Shown here in pieces: positions 9,474 to 17,738 of a DNA stretch of 64,000 nucleotides. Each line of letters starts with the position of its first letter. Positions within the stretch are counted from its first letter, which is position 1. A model generated the notes under the pieces. The model ran no database searches. It saw nothing but the letters and a program-made list of their open reading frames with translations, and was not told where the DNA came from. Made by a program: the position numbers and the translations under genes. Source of the stretch: Bacteroides propionicigenes (GTDB taxonomy: Bacteria; Bacteroidota; Bacteroidia; Bacteroidales; Bacteroidaceae); NCBI RefSeq assembly GCF_018390535.1, contig NZ_JAHBBW010000016.1, positions 19,896-83,895 on the forward strand. The letters are read 5' to 3'.

Positions 9474-10385
9474 TTACTGAATAAACGCAAGGCTTAGCAG
9501 CAAGCCGAAGAACAGCATATTACGTGAAGTCTCACCTAATATGCTGTTTAGTTTTTTACCGCTTCGTATAGCTGCCATTTTACGCCAAGTCAGCACGTGC
9601 AGGCACAGGTAGATGCAGGGGGCCCAGATAAAAGCAAGCGGTTCTATCTTGGCGGTATGGACAAACCACAGGCTTAGCAAAACGGCGGCTATGCCTAATC
9701 CCAGATACAGATAACGGCCGAAAGGCTCGCCGAAGCGGACAATCAGCGTGCGTTTGCCGCTGAGGGCATCCTGCTCGCGGTCGCGGTAGTTGTTCACTAC
9801 CAATAAGGTATCTATTACCAGTCCGCAGATAAGTGACGCTATCCATACGTCGGCGGTAAGGGCATGGGCCTGCACATAGTATGTTCCGCCTACGGGGATG
9901 AAACCGAAGAATGCCAATACGAGCAAATCTCCCCAACCTCGGTAGGAGAGGATGGTGGTATATAGGAAAGCGAATATCACGCAGAGTAACCCCAACAGAA
10001 TCAGTTCCCAACCGCCATGCGGCAATTTTCCCCAACATTGTTGCAGCAGTGCGCACCCCATGAGGCAGGAGAATATAAGCATACCGGTAATTCCTCGTTT
10101 CATGGCTGCAGGAGTAATCCATCCTTGCGCGCAGGCACGTTCCGGACCGAGGCGGTCTGTACGGTCGCTGCCCTTCAGATAATCGTATAGGTCGTTGATG
10201 AAATTGGCGGCAATCTGCATACCGCAAGCGAACAGTGCGCACAGCAATGCCGGGATTATGTCAAAATTTCCGTCAGCAAATGCCAGTGAAGAACCTATCA
10301 GTACAGGAATGATTGCTCCCGTTAGTGTCTTGGGGCGGGCGGCAAGTACCCATGCGCGGAATGAGTTGGATTTTATTGCTTCCAT
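9474..10385 (-). CDS. menA: 1,4-dihydroxy-2-naphthoate polyprenyltransferase
   Basis: Membrane prenyltransferase of the UbiA family that attaches the isoprenoid tail in menaquinone synthesis. The two aspartate-rich motifs are visible: NFINDLYDYLKGSD (near residue 65) and NNYRDREQDALSGKRT (near 200), with about eight hydrophobic segments around them. 303 residues is normal. Menaquinone is the respiratory quinone of Bacteroides, so the gene is expected to be essential for fumarate respiration. It has its own promoter, divergent from the metallophosphoesterase lipoprotein. Confidence 0.93.
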   Translation of the reverse strand: MEAIKSNSFRAWVLAARPKTLTGAIIPVLIGSSLAFADGNFDIIPALLCALFACGMQIAANFINDLYDYLKGSDRTDRLGPERACAQGWITPAAMKRGITGMLIFSCLMGCALLQQCWGKLPHGGWELILLGLLCVIFAFLYTTILSYRGWGDLLVLAFFGFIPVGGTYYVQAHALTADVWIASLICGLVIDTLLVVNNYRDREQDALSGKRTLIVRFGEPFGRYLYLGLGIAAVLLSLWFVHTAKIEPLAFIWAPCIYLCLHVLTWRKMAAIRSGKKLNSILGETSRNMLFFGLLLSLAFIQ

Positions 10386-10410
10386 GTTGATTTTTTAGAA
10401 AGTTATAGTA

Positions 10411-10440
10411 CAAAGATAGTCAAAGGATTTGTTATCTTTG
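10411..10440. promoter_or_regulatory. Divergent promoters of menA and a phosphoesterase lipoprotein
   Basis: TATCTTTG reads leftward at 10418..10411 and TATCTTTG rightward at 10433..10440. They are perfect copies of the Bacteroides -7 consensus placed back to back 14 bases apart. Confidence 0.65.
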
Positions 10441-10493
10441 CACTACTGTTTGAGTAAAATTATTTATTTCGTTAAAACAATAAAGATAAGCCT

Positions 10494-11399
10494 ATGTGCC
10501 AAGTGATGTTTTATAGGGAGTTTAAGAGCCTGCTGTTTGTTTCAGCTTTGGCGGTGTTGTTTCTTTCTTCTTGTCAGTCCACACAGAATTTTACTTCGCC
10601 GCTTCCTGCCGAGTATTCCATTAGCGCCTCCAAATCGTCCGCGTCCGGATATAAAAATGTGAAGCGCGTCAAGCAATATGAGTTTGCGCATCGTGATGTC
10701 CCGGCTTCATTCGACGGTTGCCGGCTGGCTTTTGTTTCCGATTTGCATTACCAGAGCTTGCTGAAAGAGGAAGGTTTGGGAGATATAACCCGCCTGTTGA
10801 ATGACCTGAAAGCCGATGCCTTGCTGATAGGCGGTGATTTGCATGAGGGTTGCGGATATGTTCCCGATGTGATAGCGGCATTGGGAGCTGTAAAGACGCC
10901 TTTGGGTACTTATGCCGTTCTTGGAAACAACGATTATGAGGCCTGCTATGATGATATTCTGAAAGAAATGGAGCGTCAGGGCATCCGTCTGCTGGAGCAT
11001 AAGGTGGATACCTTAAAGCGGAACGGCGAACGGATTGTGATAGCCGGAGTGCGCGACCCTTTCAACCTCGAACAGAACGGGCAGTCGCCTACACTTTCCC
11101 TTTCTCCCGATGACTTCGTTATACTGCTGACGCATACTCCCGACTATGCCGAAGATGTTCCCATTACCAATACCGACTTGGTTCTTGCCGGGCATACGCA
11201 TGGCGGACAGGTTACTTTATTCGGTTTGTACGCACCTATCATTCCCTCTCATTACGGACAACGTTTCCTCACCGGGTTGAGGTATAATTCTAATAACACT
11301 CCGATTATCATTACCAACGGCATCGGTACTTCCAACAAGAATATCCGCTTGTTTGCACCGAGTGAGGTGGTGGTGATTACGCTGAAACGGCTGAAGTAA
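10494..11399 (+). CDS. Metallophosphoesterase lipoprotein
   Basis: Calcineurin-like phosphoesterase with a lipoprotein signal (LFLSSC, Cys27), so it acts in the periplasm or at an envelope membrane. Motifs: FVSDLHY (D-x-H), GGDLHEG, VLGNNDYE (GNxD), LTHTPD and AGHTHGGQ. The GHTHGGQ form and the signal fit the YaeI/YkuE branch, some members of which hydrolyse UDP-2,3-diacylglucosamine or lipid substrates; the substrate here is not known. ATG 10506 is an alternative start with a shorter signal. A perfect palindrome lies 27 bases past the stop. Confidence 0.88.
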   Translation: MCQVMFYREFKSLLFVSALAVLFLSSCQSTQNFTSPLPAEYSISASKSSASGYKNVKRVKQYEFAHRDVPASFDGCRLAFVSDLHYQSLLKEEGLGDITRLLNDLKADALLIGGDLHEGCGYVPDVIAALGAVKTPLGTYAVLGNNDYEACYDDILKEMERQGIRLLEHKVDTLKRNGERIVIAGVRDPFNLEQNGQSPTLSLSPDDFVILLTHTPDYAEDVPITNTDLVLAGHTHGGQVTLFGLYAPIIPSHYGQRFLTGLRYNSNNTPIIITNGIGTSNKNIRLFAPSEVVVITLKRLK

Positions 11400-11426
11400 G
11401 TCCGGAACTAATTTTTTTTTCCTATA

Positions 11427-11466
11427 ATGATAATCTGTTTTGATGTACATCAAAACAGATTATCAT
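11427..11466. repeat. 40-bp perfect palindrome
   Basis: Two 20-base arms with no loop and no mismatch, centred on TGT/ACA. It follows the phosphoesterase gene but has no clear T-run on either strand, so it is not an ordinary intrinsic terminator. It may be a termination/processing hairpin or a protein-binding site. Confidence 0.7.
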
Positions 11467-11513
11467 ATATATAAGAATAGAGGATTTTCTTGGATTTTAG
11501 TTTGTACCTGCAT

Positions 11514-11808
11514 CCCTTCCACCCTTTCGGAACCTCCTATTCATGCGGGGTAGCGGGTGGAACCGGCTTTTTGCTTTCCTAATGCCGCACCTTAGTCCCC
11601 CTAACCTCACACCTCAACTCTTCAAATGCCTGTGGTTTGCAAGACAAATGCCCGTGGTTAAGGGAGCTGAAGTGTGAGGTTAGGGGGACTAAGGTGTGTT
11701 GTCCGGGAAGCTGAGATGTGTCATTGGAATTGCCGGGATGTGCAGTCTGCGATATGGGGTTCCACCCGCTATCCCGCATGAATAGGAGGTTTCAGGAGGG
11801 TGGAAGGG
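11514..11808. repeat. ~295-bp nested inverted repeat, non-coding
   Basis: Outer arms 11514..11564 and 11758..11808 match at 46 of 51 positions when one is reverse-complemented. Inside them, 11588..11612 and 11672..11696 form a perfect 25-base inverted pair. The apex holds two near-identical direct copies of AAATGCCYGTGGTT. No open frame shows protein character. The form suggests a MITE-like element or a long structured RNA. The rest of 11400..11987 holds only the palindrome at 11427 and a weak hairpin near 11902. Confidence 0.65.
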
Positions 11809-11901
11809 TAGGGGCGTGAAACTGTATTAGGTAGATAAACGGAGGATGTATCGGAAAGAATTGCATGATGCGTAGGGGACAAACGCATTATTGGTTAAAG
11901 C

Positions 11902-11942
11902 CAAACGCATCATGTATCTACTCGTAATATATGATGCGTTTG
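11902..11942 (-). terminator. Hairpin after the DUF4493/PCMD operon
   Basis: CAAACGCATCATGTAT (11902..11917) pairs with ATATATGATGCGTTTG (11927..11942) with one mismatch. It lies 46 bases beyond the last stop of the operon. There is no strong T-run, so termination is uncertain. Confidence 0.35.
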
Positions 11943-11987
11943 ACTTGTCATACTTCTTGCTGAAGTCTGAGAATATGTAGGGAGTTT

Positions 11988-12788
11988 TTATACGTAAGGA
12001 TTGACTTCTACATCCACTTCCGTGTCAGTTACCGTATTGTCTACTCCTATGTTTAAGTCGATATGTCCGCTGGGGCTGATTTTTACTTTCAGCTTGTACC
12101 ATTTGGCGGCTTCAAGATTCACAGTGGTACCGGCTTTGCGTAGAATACCTTTATAAGTGCCGGATATCTCACATTTCAGAGTAGGGTCTTGGTCTATATT
12201 GAAAAATACGGCATCGTAAGCACTACCTCCTTGTGACGGGGTGTATTTGCCGTTGGCATCGAATTCTATTTTTCGGGACTCATTCGAGGCTTCATAAACG
12301 GTTACTTTATAATCTGTGAAATACTTTGTAAACTCCTCATCGTACACAATGCTGACTTTGGCGTTTGCCATAGTGCAGCTTACGGTGACATCACTTGTGC
12401 TGCTTACCGCGATAGCGAAAGCGTCACTTGTGCCTGTGTATCTCACTTGACCTGCTCCGCCATTGGCTGTCTGAGCTTCCTCTTCCGTACAGCTTTGCGC
12501 CGCTACGGCATAACCTTCTCCGCTGGGAAATATAGGATTGGTGTTCATAAAGTTCAGATAATTCGTAGGCTCTAATACGCTTTTGCCATTCTGAAGAACT
12601 TCTATCCAATAGTCCTTAGCTTCATCCGTGGTAAGTATTTGGTAAGCACGGGTACTCACTTCTATTTCCGGGTTCACAGTATTCCCCAAAGATAGATTTA
12701 TTTGTCCATATCCCTGTACGGGCTCATCATTGCCGGTGCAAGCTGCTGCCATTAAAGCAATTCCTGCTAATACTAAAAGGTGTTTCAT
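11988..12788 (-). CDS. DUF4493 lipoprotein (short)
   Basis: Last gene of the eight-gene operon. I place the start at MKHLLVLAG (12788); a start at 12815 would overlap the upstream gene and add an unlikely hydrophilic leader. The lipobox is AAAC followed by TGNDEP, an acidic run typical of surface-exported Bacteroides lipoproteins. It shows the DUF4493 pattern: a GQINLSLG strand soon after the Cys, a T-R-A motif about 30 residues on, then beta-rich sequence with TVSCTMANAKVSIVYDEEF, which recurs in the other family members of this operon. Unlike them it has no PCMD domain and ends after a fimbrillin-like WYKLKVKI strand. Function unknown. Confidence 0.85.
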   Translation of the reverse strand: MKHLLVLAGIALMAAACTGNDEPVQGYGQINLSLGNTVNPEIEVSTRAYQILTTDEAKDYWIEVLQNGKSVLEPTNYLNFMNTNPIFPSGEGYAVAAQSCTEEEAQTANGGAGQVRYTGTSDAFAIAVSSTSDVTVSCTMANAKVSIVYDEEFTKYFTDYKVTVYEASNESRKIEFDANGKYTPSQGGSAYDAVFFNIDQDPTLKCEISGTYKGILRKAGTTVNLEAAKWYKLKVKISPSGHIDLNIGVDNTVTDTEVDVEVNPYV

Positions 12789-12807
12789 TATTATTGTTGA
12801 GTTTTTA

Positions 12808-14532
12808 TTATTCATAAATTAATTCTATATCGTCAATAAATAATTGACTGCCAACAAAACGGGCATTTTTGAAAGGAGTAGAACTTGCATCTACTAATGT
12901 TGTACTAGAAAAAGCCTTATTTTCTCCTGATTGGAAGAACACACCGATGTAATAGGCTTTGGCTTGCATATCTATATAATTGAAAGATAATTCTTGCCTT
13001 TTATACTGATTAATAGAATTTTCTTTTAAAATTTGAGTTTCTGCAATTACATTTTTAGTACTGTCATAGAGTTTAGCATATGCAATGCAGTTGTCTCCAC
13101 CATTCCCTGGTATATACTTGCAATAGAATGCGATACTATTTGGGCGGGAATTATGAGAAATACCTAAATCATATGTGTCTTTGTCTTTATTGTATGTGCC
13201 AGTGAATAAATAGCCTGGATAAACAGTGTTATTTTCTTGTGTATAACTTATAACTTCACTTTCTTCCCATTTTCCATATACTCTTCCGTTATATAAAGCT
13301 AATGTAGAAATATTCGCTGCATTACCTATATGAGAATCTGTTGTAGAGGTAGTTCCGGAACACCATTTCCACCATACAGCATAGCTTCCTTTTGTGTCGG
13401 CAGGCCATATAGTACCTGCCGTACTACTTGCATTAGAAGAAGCACCATCTGTAGTTTTTGCATTTCGGGTATCCCATCCTGTTGCTTTTACTAAATTTAT
13501 TTTTGCACACCAACTTGCTCCTTGCCCTCCATATAATTCATCTTGGCTCCAACTTTCCATATCTCCATTATTTAGAGATTGTGCATCCTCTGTCCTTAAA
13601 CTTTTTGATGTATTAATACTTACTATGTTACCAAAACGTGAACGTATAGTGTAAGTTGTAGAAGGTTGGAGTCCTTTTATTACCCAATTACTATTTTCAA
13701 GTATTGCTTGATGCCATTCTATCCCATCAGTTGATGCTTCATATGTAATGTTTCTTATTACTTTTTCTGCCATTTCAGGTTGAGAAAGCATATTTTCCTT
13801 TGTCATTGGATTTATATAAATACGTTTACTCCACACATTTCCTTCTACTTGTTCCGGCAATGTAAAGGAAGGTAAATTGGGATTGCAATTCAATGTATAG
13901 CGATTTGCAATAACAACTTCTTTCAGATTCCAAGAATTGGATTTTTCTTCATTTATAGCATTTGTACCTGACAGGGTTAATATATAATCTTTACCGGACG
14001 GTACGAAATAGTCAGCATTGTTTGTTATCTCTTGTGTACTTGTTCCATCGGAGATTTCAATTTTGTAGCTTTTATACTGTTCGAGTAACTTATCTGCTAT
14101 TGCAGGATGCACAATTGCACATGACAACTTTACTGAAATACTTTTCTCTATTTCTGTTGCCATTATTATTTGAAACTCTTCAGTGGAAGTATATAAGTAG
14201 GGAGTTGTTCCCATTGTTTCTTCTCCGTAACGAGCCTCCAATTTATAAAAACCTTCGTCTAACACCAAAGATGTGAGTTCACCGGACTGCTCGTATACCA
14301 CAACTCCTGTTTGAGTATTAGTAACTTTGTACGTCAGTTGGTCACGCGTTGGCGCTTCATAAGTACTTGTTGTACGGGTAATTGCTTCAGCTGAGGCTTC
14401 TACCGAAATCTCTACATCCTTCAGTACAAGCCGTCCTTTTCCTTTGGCAGGTGATTGCAGAATGTCTTCTTGACAACCCACAATACCGCAAAGCAGGCAT
14501 AGTATTAATATGTATTGTATTCCGTTTCTCAT
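12808..14532 (-). CDS. DUF4493 + PCMD-like lipoprotein
   Basis: 574 residues. Lipobox IVGC (Cys20) followed by QEDILQ. Residues ~30-240 are DUF4493 (GRLVLKDVEI strand, T-R-T motif at 52-54, SCAIVHPAIADKLLEQYKSYKIEI). A fibronectin-III-like stretch (~225-315, ending in GLQPSTTYTIRSR) follows. The C-terminal ~250 residues (from LNNGDMESWS) are a variant of the PCMD domain ending FIDDIELIYE. The DNA is visibly more AT-rich than its neighbours, with many short A/T codons, which hints at a separate origin or relaxed exchange of this module. Role unknown; presumably surface-exposed glycan or matrix binding. Confidence 0.83.
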   Translation of the reverse strand: MRNGIQYILILCLLCGIVGCQEDILQSPAKGKGRLVLKDVEISVEASAEAITRTTSTYEAPTRDQLTYKVTNTQTGVVVYEQSGELTSLVLDEGFYKLEARYGEETMGTTPYLYTSTEEFQIIMATEIEKSISVKLSCAIVHPAIADKLLEQYKSYKIEISDGTSTQEITNNADYFVPSGKDYILTLSGTNAINEEKSNSWNLKEVVIANRYTLNCNPNLPSFTLPEQVEGNVWSKRIYINPMTKENMLSQPEMAEKVIRNITYEASTDGIEWHQAILENSNWVIKGLQPSTTYTIRSRFGNIVSINTSKSLRTEDAQSLNNGDMESWSQDELYGGQGASWCAKINLVKATGWDTRNAKTTDGASSNASSTAGTIWPADTKGSYAVWWKWCSGTTSTTDSHIGNAANISTLALYNGRVYGKWEESEVISYTQENNTVYPGYLFTGTYNKDKDTYDLGISHNSRPNSIAFYCKYIPGNGGDNCIAYAKLYDSTKNVIAETQILKENSINQYKRQELSFNYIDMQAKAYYIGVFFQSGENKAFSSTTLVDASSTPFKNARFVGSQLFIDDIELIYE

Positions 14533-14547
14533 ATCTTCTTATCCCTT

Positions 14548-16137
14548 TCAGTAATCATAATCCAAACTAAACGCATCTACGCAGAGAGTACTTCCGTCCC
14601 CTCCTACAAAGAAGTCCCCGTATTTACTTGCCGAGCAAACGATAATGAGGTAAGTAGGTATACGGTTGGTGGCACGATAATCTAATTCTAATTCAAATTG
14701 TTGATAGTCTGTCACCGTGCTTCCGCTGCTCATTTCGGCATACGCTATCACGTGTTCATCGTTCTTGTCGAACAGCTTGCGGTTGGTGGCACGGGTGCGT
14801 ATTTCTACCGGTTCCGTCCAGTCACCTAAAGCGATGTAGATGAAACAAGTGTCCGGTACTCCTTTGTAATCCTTGAATCGTGCATAGTCCTGATGGCTTT
14901 CGTCAGGTATACTGGAAATCGGAGCAGTGGTATATTTGTAATATCCTTTCAGCTTGGTAGGGCGACCGGTGAAAGGCTGACCGAAATTCAGAATACCGTT
15001 TGTTCCGTCTATCTTGATGAAGTTGCCCACAAACAAGTTGCCGGCGGCAAATTTCACAATCACATTCTTGGAGGTCAGTTTGGCTGCTTTGCCTGTTCCG
15101 GTCGCCGTGTCGTCGGTAGAAACGGAGTTGCTGGAACTGGCGGTGGTGACACCCACGTTACCGGTATCCCAGAATTGTTGCCCGTTCTCTTCCCAAGGAT
15201 TGGCAACTTTGCCGCTCATGTGCCAATAATCGAAAGACGCGTTCGGTAACTCTACCGCAGTAGTGGTAGTGAAAGTCTTTTCCGTACTGACGGATGTGCC
15301 CGAATAGGCGCGGCAAGCATAGGTCGTTGCAGCTTTCAGGTGAGGAATGCGCGCCGAGAAACTGCCGCCTGTGGTCTGCATATACGAGGCGTCCACTTTC
15401 TGCCATTCATCGGAAGTAGCTTCGCGTATCTCAAACCCGTTGTCTTCGCCGGCAAGACCCTCGCCATACAGCCAAGCTACGTTGACCCAACCGTCTGCCG
15501 AAGTAACCCGTACAGCATCAGTTTCGAATACGTTCAGCGTCCAGTCTTCCAATACATCACGGTAGGTCACTATCACTATCTGCGGCTTGCCGCCCGAAAA
15601 GTTCATAACGGTGGAAGCGCCGTCATATCCGTGTATCGTAGCCCCTGTAGGCCCCAGTTTCAAGTCAGTAACTTTGATTTTCTCAAGATTCTGTTCTTTG
15701 CTGACGTAAGCGATGGCTCTGTGCTCCTTTTCGCTGACATAGAAAACCGGTTCTCCTATCTGGCCTTCTACCGCAAAGCGGCGTTCGATGGGCTGCTTAC
15801 CTATAATCTTCCAAGGGTAGTCTTGATAGAGAGACAAGATAACCGTTTGCGGATTGGTCAGGTCGAAAGTTGTATCCGCACGCAATATGCTTTTGGCGCC
15901 TGCCGTCATCTCCACCTTCTTGATATATACTTTCTTCATATTTACCGTATCGGCAAGGGTGACCGTCACTGTACGGTTTTCTGTGCTGATAACCGCTCCC
16001 GTGGTTTCCCCCTCTACCTCAAGTGCGGTGATATCGAGCTTTACGGTGGGGTAGGGCACATTGTTTTCTATGCAGGAGGTCAGCAGGGCTGCCAGCAGCA
16101 TGAACAATCCGGTGATATATGTTTCTATCTTCTTCAT
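14548..16137 (-). CDS. PCMD-domain lipoprotein
   Basis: 529 residues, lipobox LTSC (Cys22) followed by IENNVPYP. It lacks the DUF4493 head: after the signal come beta-rich repeats of the kind found before PCMD domains (~25-210), an FN3-like part (~210-290, ending TTYACRAYSG), then a canonical PCMD from LPNASFDYWHMSG with FWDTGN, AAGNLFVGNF, FGQPFTGRP and SKYGDFFVGGDGSTLCVD. PCMD stands for putative carbohydrate metabolism domain; no activity is established. It sits between the two barrels and the AT-rich lipoprotein, with a gap of only 7 bases to the upstream barrel gene. Confidence 0.87.
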   Translation of the reverse strand: MKKIETYITGLFMLLAALLTSCIENNVPYPTVKLDITALEVEGETTGAVISTENRTVTVTLADTVNMKKVYIKKVEMTAGAKSILRADTTFDLTNPQTVILSLYQDYPWKIIGKQPIERRFAVEGQIGEPVFYVSEKEHRAIAYVSKEQNLEKIKVTDLKLGPTGATIHGYDGASTVMNFSGGKPQIVIVTYRDVLEDWTLNVFETDAVRVTSADGWVNVAWLYGEGLAGEDNGFEIREATSDEWQKVDASYMQTTGGSFSARIPHLKAATTYACRAYSGTSVSTEKTFTTTTAVELPNASFDYWHMSGKVANPWEENGQQFWDTGNVGVTTASSSNSVSTDDTATGTGKAAKLTSKNVIVKFAAGNLFVGNFIKIDGTNGILNFGQPFTGRPTKLKGYYKYTTAPISSIPDESHQDYARFKDYKGVPDTCFIYIALGDWTEPVEIRTRATNRKLFDKNDEHVIAYAEMSSGSTVTDYQQFELELDYRATNRIPTYLIIVCSASKYGDFFVGGDGSTLCVDAFSLDYDY

Positions 16138-16144
16138 TTATGTC

Positions 16145-16984
16145 TTACAAGCAAAGTGTAATTCCTATATTGATATTGAACAAATTGATTTTGAAGTTTG
16201 CACCGCTGGTACTTCGTTTACCGGTTTCGCCTTCATTATTCTTTTGTTTCTCTATTCTGTATTTGAAGCCGACAACTCCAAAGGACATCTCGGCGCATAC
16301 ATTCTCCATGATGAATACGGCCACACCGGGGTTTAGTCCCAAGTGTATTTCGTGTATCGTTGTCTCCGTGCGCTTCAGGGTTTCTTCCTTGCCGCGGCTG
16401 AATACGCTGCTTCCGTTGTTGTAGGAGAGGGAACTCTCATTGAAAAAACCGAAACGCTTGCCCCTGTCCAGTCCCACATAAGAACGGTGGAACAGGGCGA
16501 TGCTATATGAGTCTTCCGAATAGCGTATGTCTTTAAGGTCGAAACTCAAATCATCGTCAATGCTCAGTGAGATATTTCCCAAGTCGGCTACGGTATGGTT
16601 ATAACCGGCTTTCAGTCCCACTATAATGTTGTCTTTAAAAGCATAACCCACGAACGGCTTTACCGACAACGTACGGAAGTTACAGTCAAAGTCCTTTAGC
16701 AATGAAAAGAGCAGCCTGCTGTCTTCTCCGTCAAAATTCACGTACGAGAACGTCAGCCCGCCCACCCATTTCTTTTTGGGGATGAAGCGGTAGTTGATGA
16801 TACCCCGGTCGAAACGTCCGATAGGCTTGGTGTAGATAATATCGGTACTGTCCACCGGTGAGGCTTTCGCTTCAGGGCGTTCAATGTAAATCGTATCGTG
16901 CACATATATTGTATGCACCTCTTGTGCGCCTGCCATTTCCGCTCCCGCTATAATGCACACTATATATATAAGTAACTTCTTCAT
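16145..16984 (-). CDS. Small outer-membrane beta-barrel protein (paralogue 1)
   Basis: 279 residues with a cleavable signal (ends AGAQ) and alternating hydrophobic strands such as KWVGGLTFSYVNF, LSVKPFVGYAF and NIIVGLKAGYN. The last strand, FNINIGITLCL, closes the barrel. The C-terminal half matches the next gene upstream over several segments (KRFGFFNE/KRFALFNE, SGANFKINLF/SSANFKINLF), so the two are tandem paralogues, divergent at the N-terminus, where this one has an extra ~35-residue linker. I do not recognise a named family. In the lipoprotein operon it could be the outer-membrane anchor or exporter of the complex. Confidence 0.8.
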   Translation of the reverse strand: MKKLLIYIVCIIAGAEMAGAQEVHTIYVHDTIYIERPEAKASPVDSTDIIYTKPIGRFDRGIINYRFIPKKKWVGGLTFSYVNFDGEDSRLLFSLLKDFDCNFRTLSVKPFVGYAFKDNIIVGLKAGYNHTVADLGNISLSIDDDLSFDLKDIRYSEDSYSIALFHRSYVGLDRGKRFGFFNESSLSYNNGSSVFSRGKEETLKRTETTIHEIHLGLNPGVAVFIMENVCAEMSFGVVGFKYRIEKQKNNEGETGKRSTSGANFKINLFNINIGITLCL

Positions 16985-16990
16985 CCTCTC

Positions 16991-17725
16991 TTACAAATAA
17001 AAGGCCAGTCCCAAGCCTATGGAAAATAAGTTTATCTTAAAATTGGCACTGCTGGACGAATATTCGCCCTGATACACCTGATTGGTGACCTGCTTGGTCT
17101 TGCTGAAGTTCAAGCCAAGTACGCCGATACTGACCTCTACGGCTGTATAGTTGTTGATGAAAGCCACAATGCCCGGGGCGGCTCCGATGCTCATGCCGGT
17201 GGTAGTGGCAAAGGTTCCGGTGACGGACTCGTCTTTTCCGTTTATCACCCTGGACTGGCTGCCCGACCATTCAAGCTGGGTCTCATTAAACAGCGCGAAA
17301 CGCTTGCTCCGGCCCAAGCTGATATAGTTGCGCAGAATCAGCATGCCGGAATAGGTATGCTTTAACTGGTACAAGTCGTTGATGTCGAACTGGTTGTCAT
17401 CATCAACATTCAAGGTCAGCCCGTCTATTTTCATCAGGGTACGGCTGTAGGCGAAGCGCCCGCCGGCTGCCATATTGTTCTTGAAAGCATAGCATATCAA
17501 AGGACTGACTTTGAAAGTATAGCCGTCGGAATTGAATCCGTCGATAATCAGGAACTGATAATTGTCTTCGGTGTGCTCCGAATAGGATATGGAACTTCCT
17601 ACGACCCATTGCCCTTTGGGTACAAAAGTGCTTTGCTCGATGTGGCGCTTGAACTCTTGTGCCCGGGCTTTACCGCCTGCAATGACAGCCAGAATCAGTA
17701 CTATAATGATTGTTTTTTGTCTCAC
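16991..17725 (-). CDS. Small outer-membrane beta-barrel protein (paralogue 2)
   Basis: 244 residues, signal peptide ending KARAQ, then about eight to ten amphipathic strands (KGQWVVGSSISYS, FKVSPLICYAFKNNMAAGGRFAYS, AVEVSIGVLGLNFS) and a terminal strand IGLGLAFYL. Paralogue of the downstream gene at 16145. It lacks SusC/TonB-dependent features: too short, no plug. It is preceded by a PCMD lipoprotein 13 bases away, so all are co-transcribed. Confidence 0.8.
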   Translation of the reverse strand: MRQKTIIIVLILAVIAGGKARAQEFKRHIEQSTFVPKGQWVVGSSISYSEHTEDNYQFLIIDGFNSDGYTFKVSPLICYAFKNNMAAGGRFAYSRTLMKIDGLTLNVDDDNQFDINDLYQLKHTYSGMLILRNYISLGRSKRFALFNETQLEWSGSQSRVINGKDESVTGTFATTTGMSIGAAPGIVAFINNYTAVEVSIGVLGLNFSKTKQVTNQVYQGEYSSSSANFKINLFSIGLGLAFYL

Positions 17726-17738
17726 TTCCCGATGTTTT

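Noticed and set aside
11579..11779. 66-codon frame inside the large inverted repeat
   Set aside because: It simply reads across the two inner arms, so its sequence is dictated by the palindrome. No protein character.
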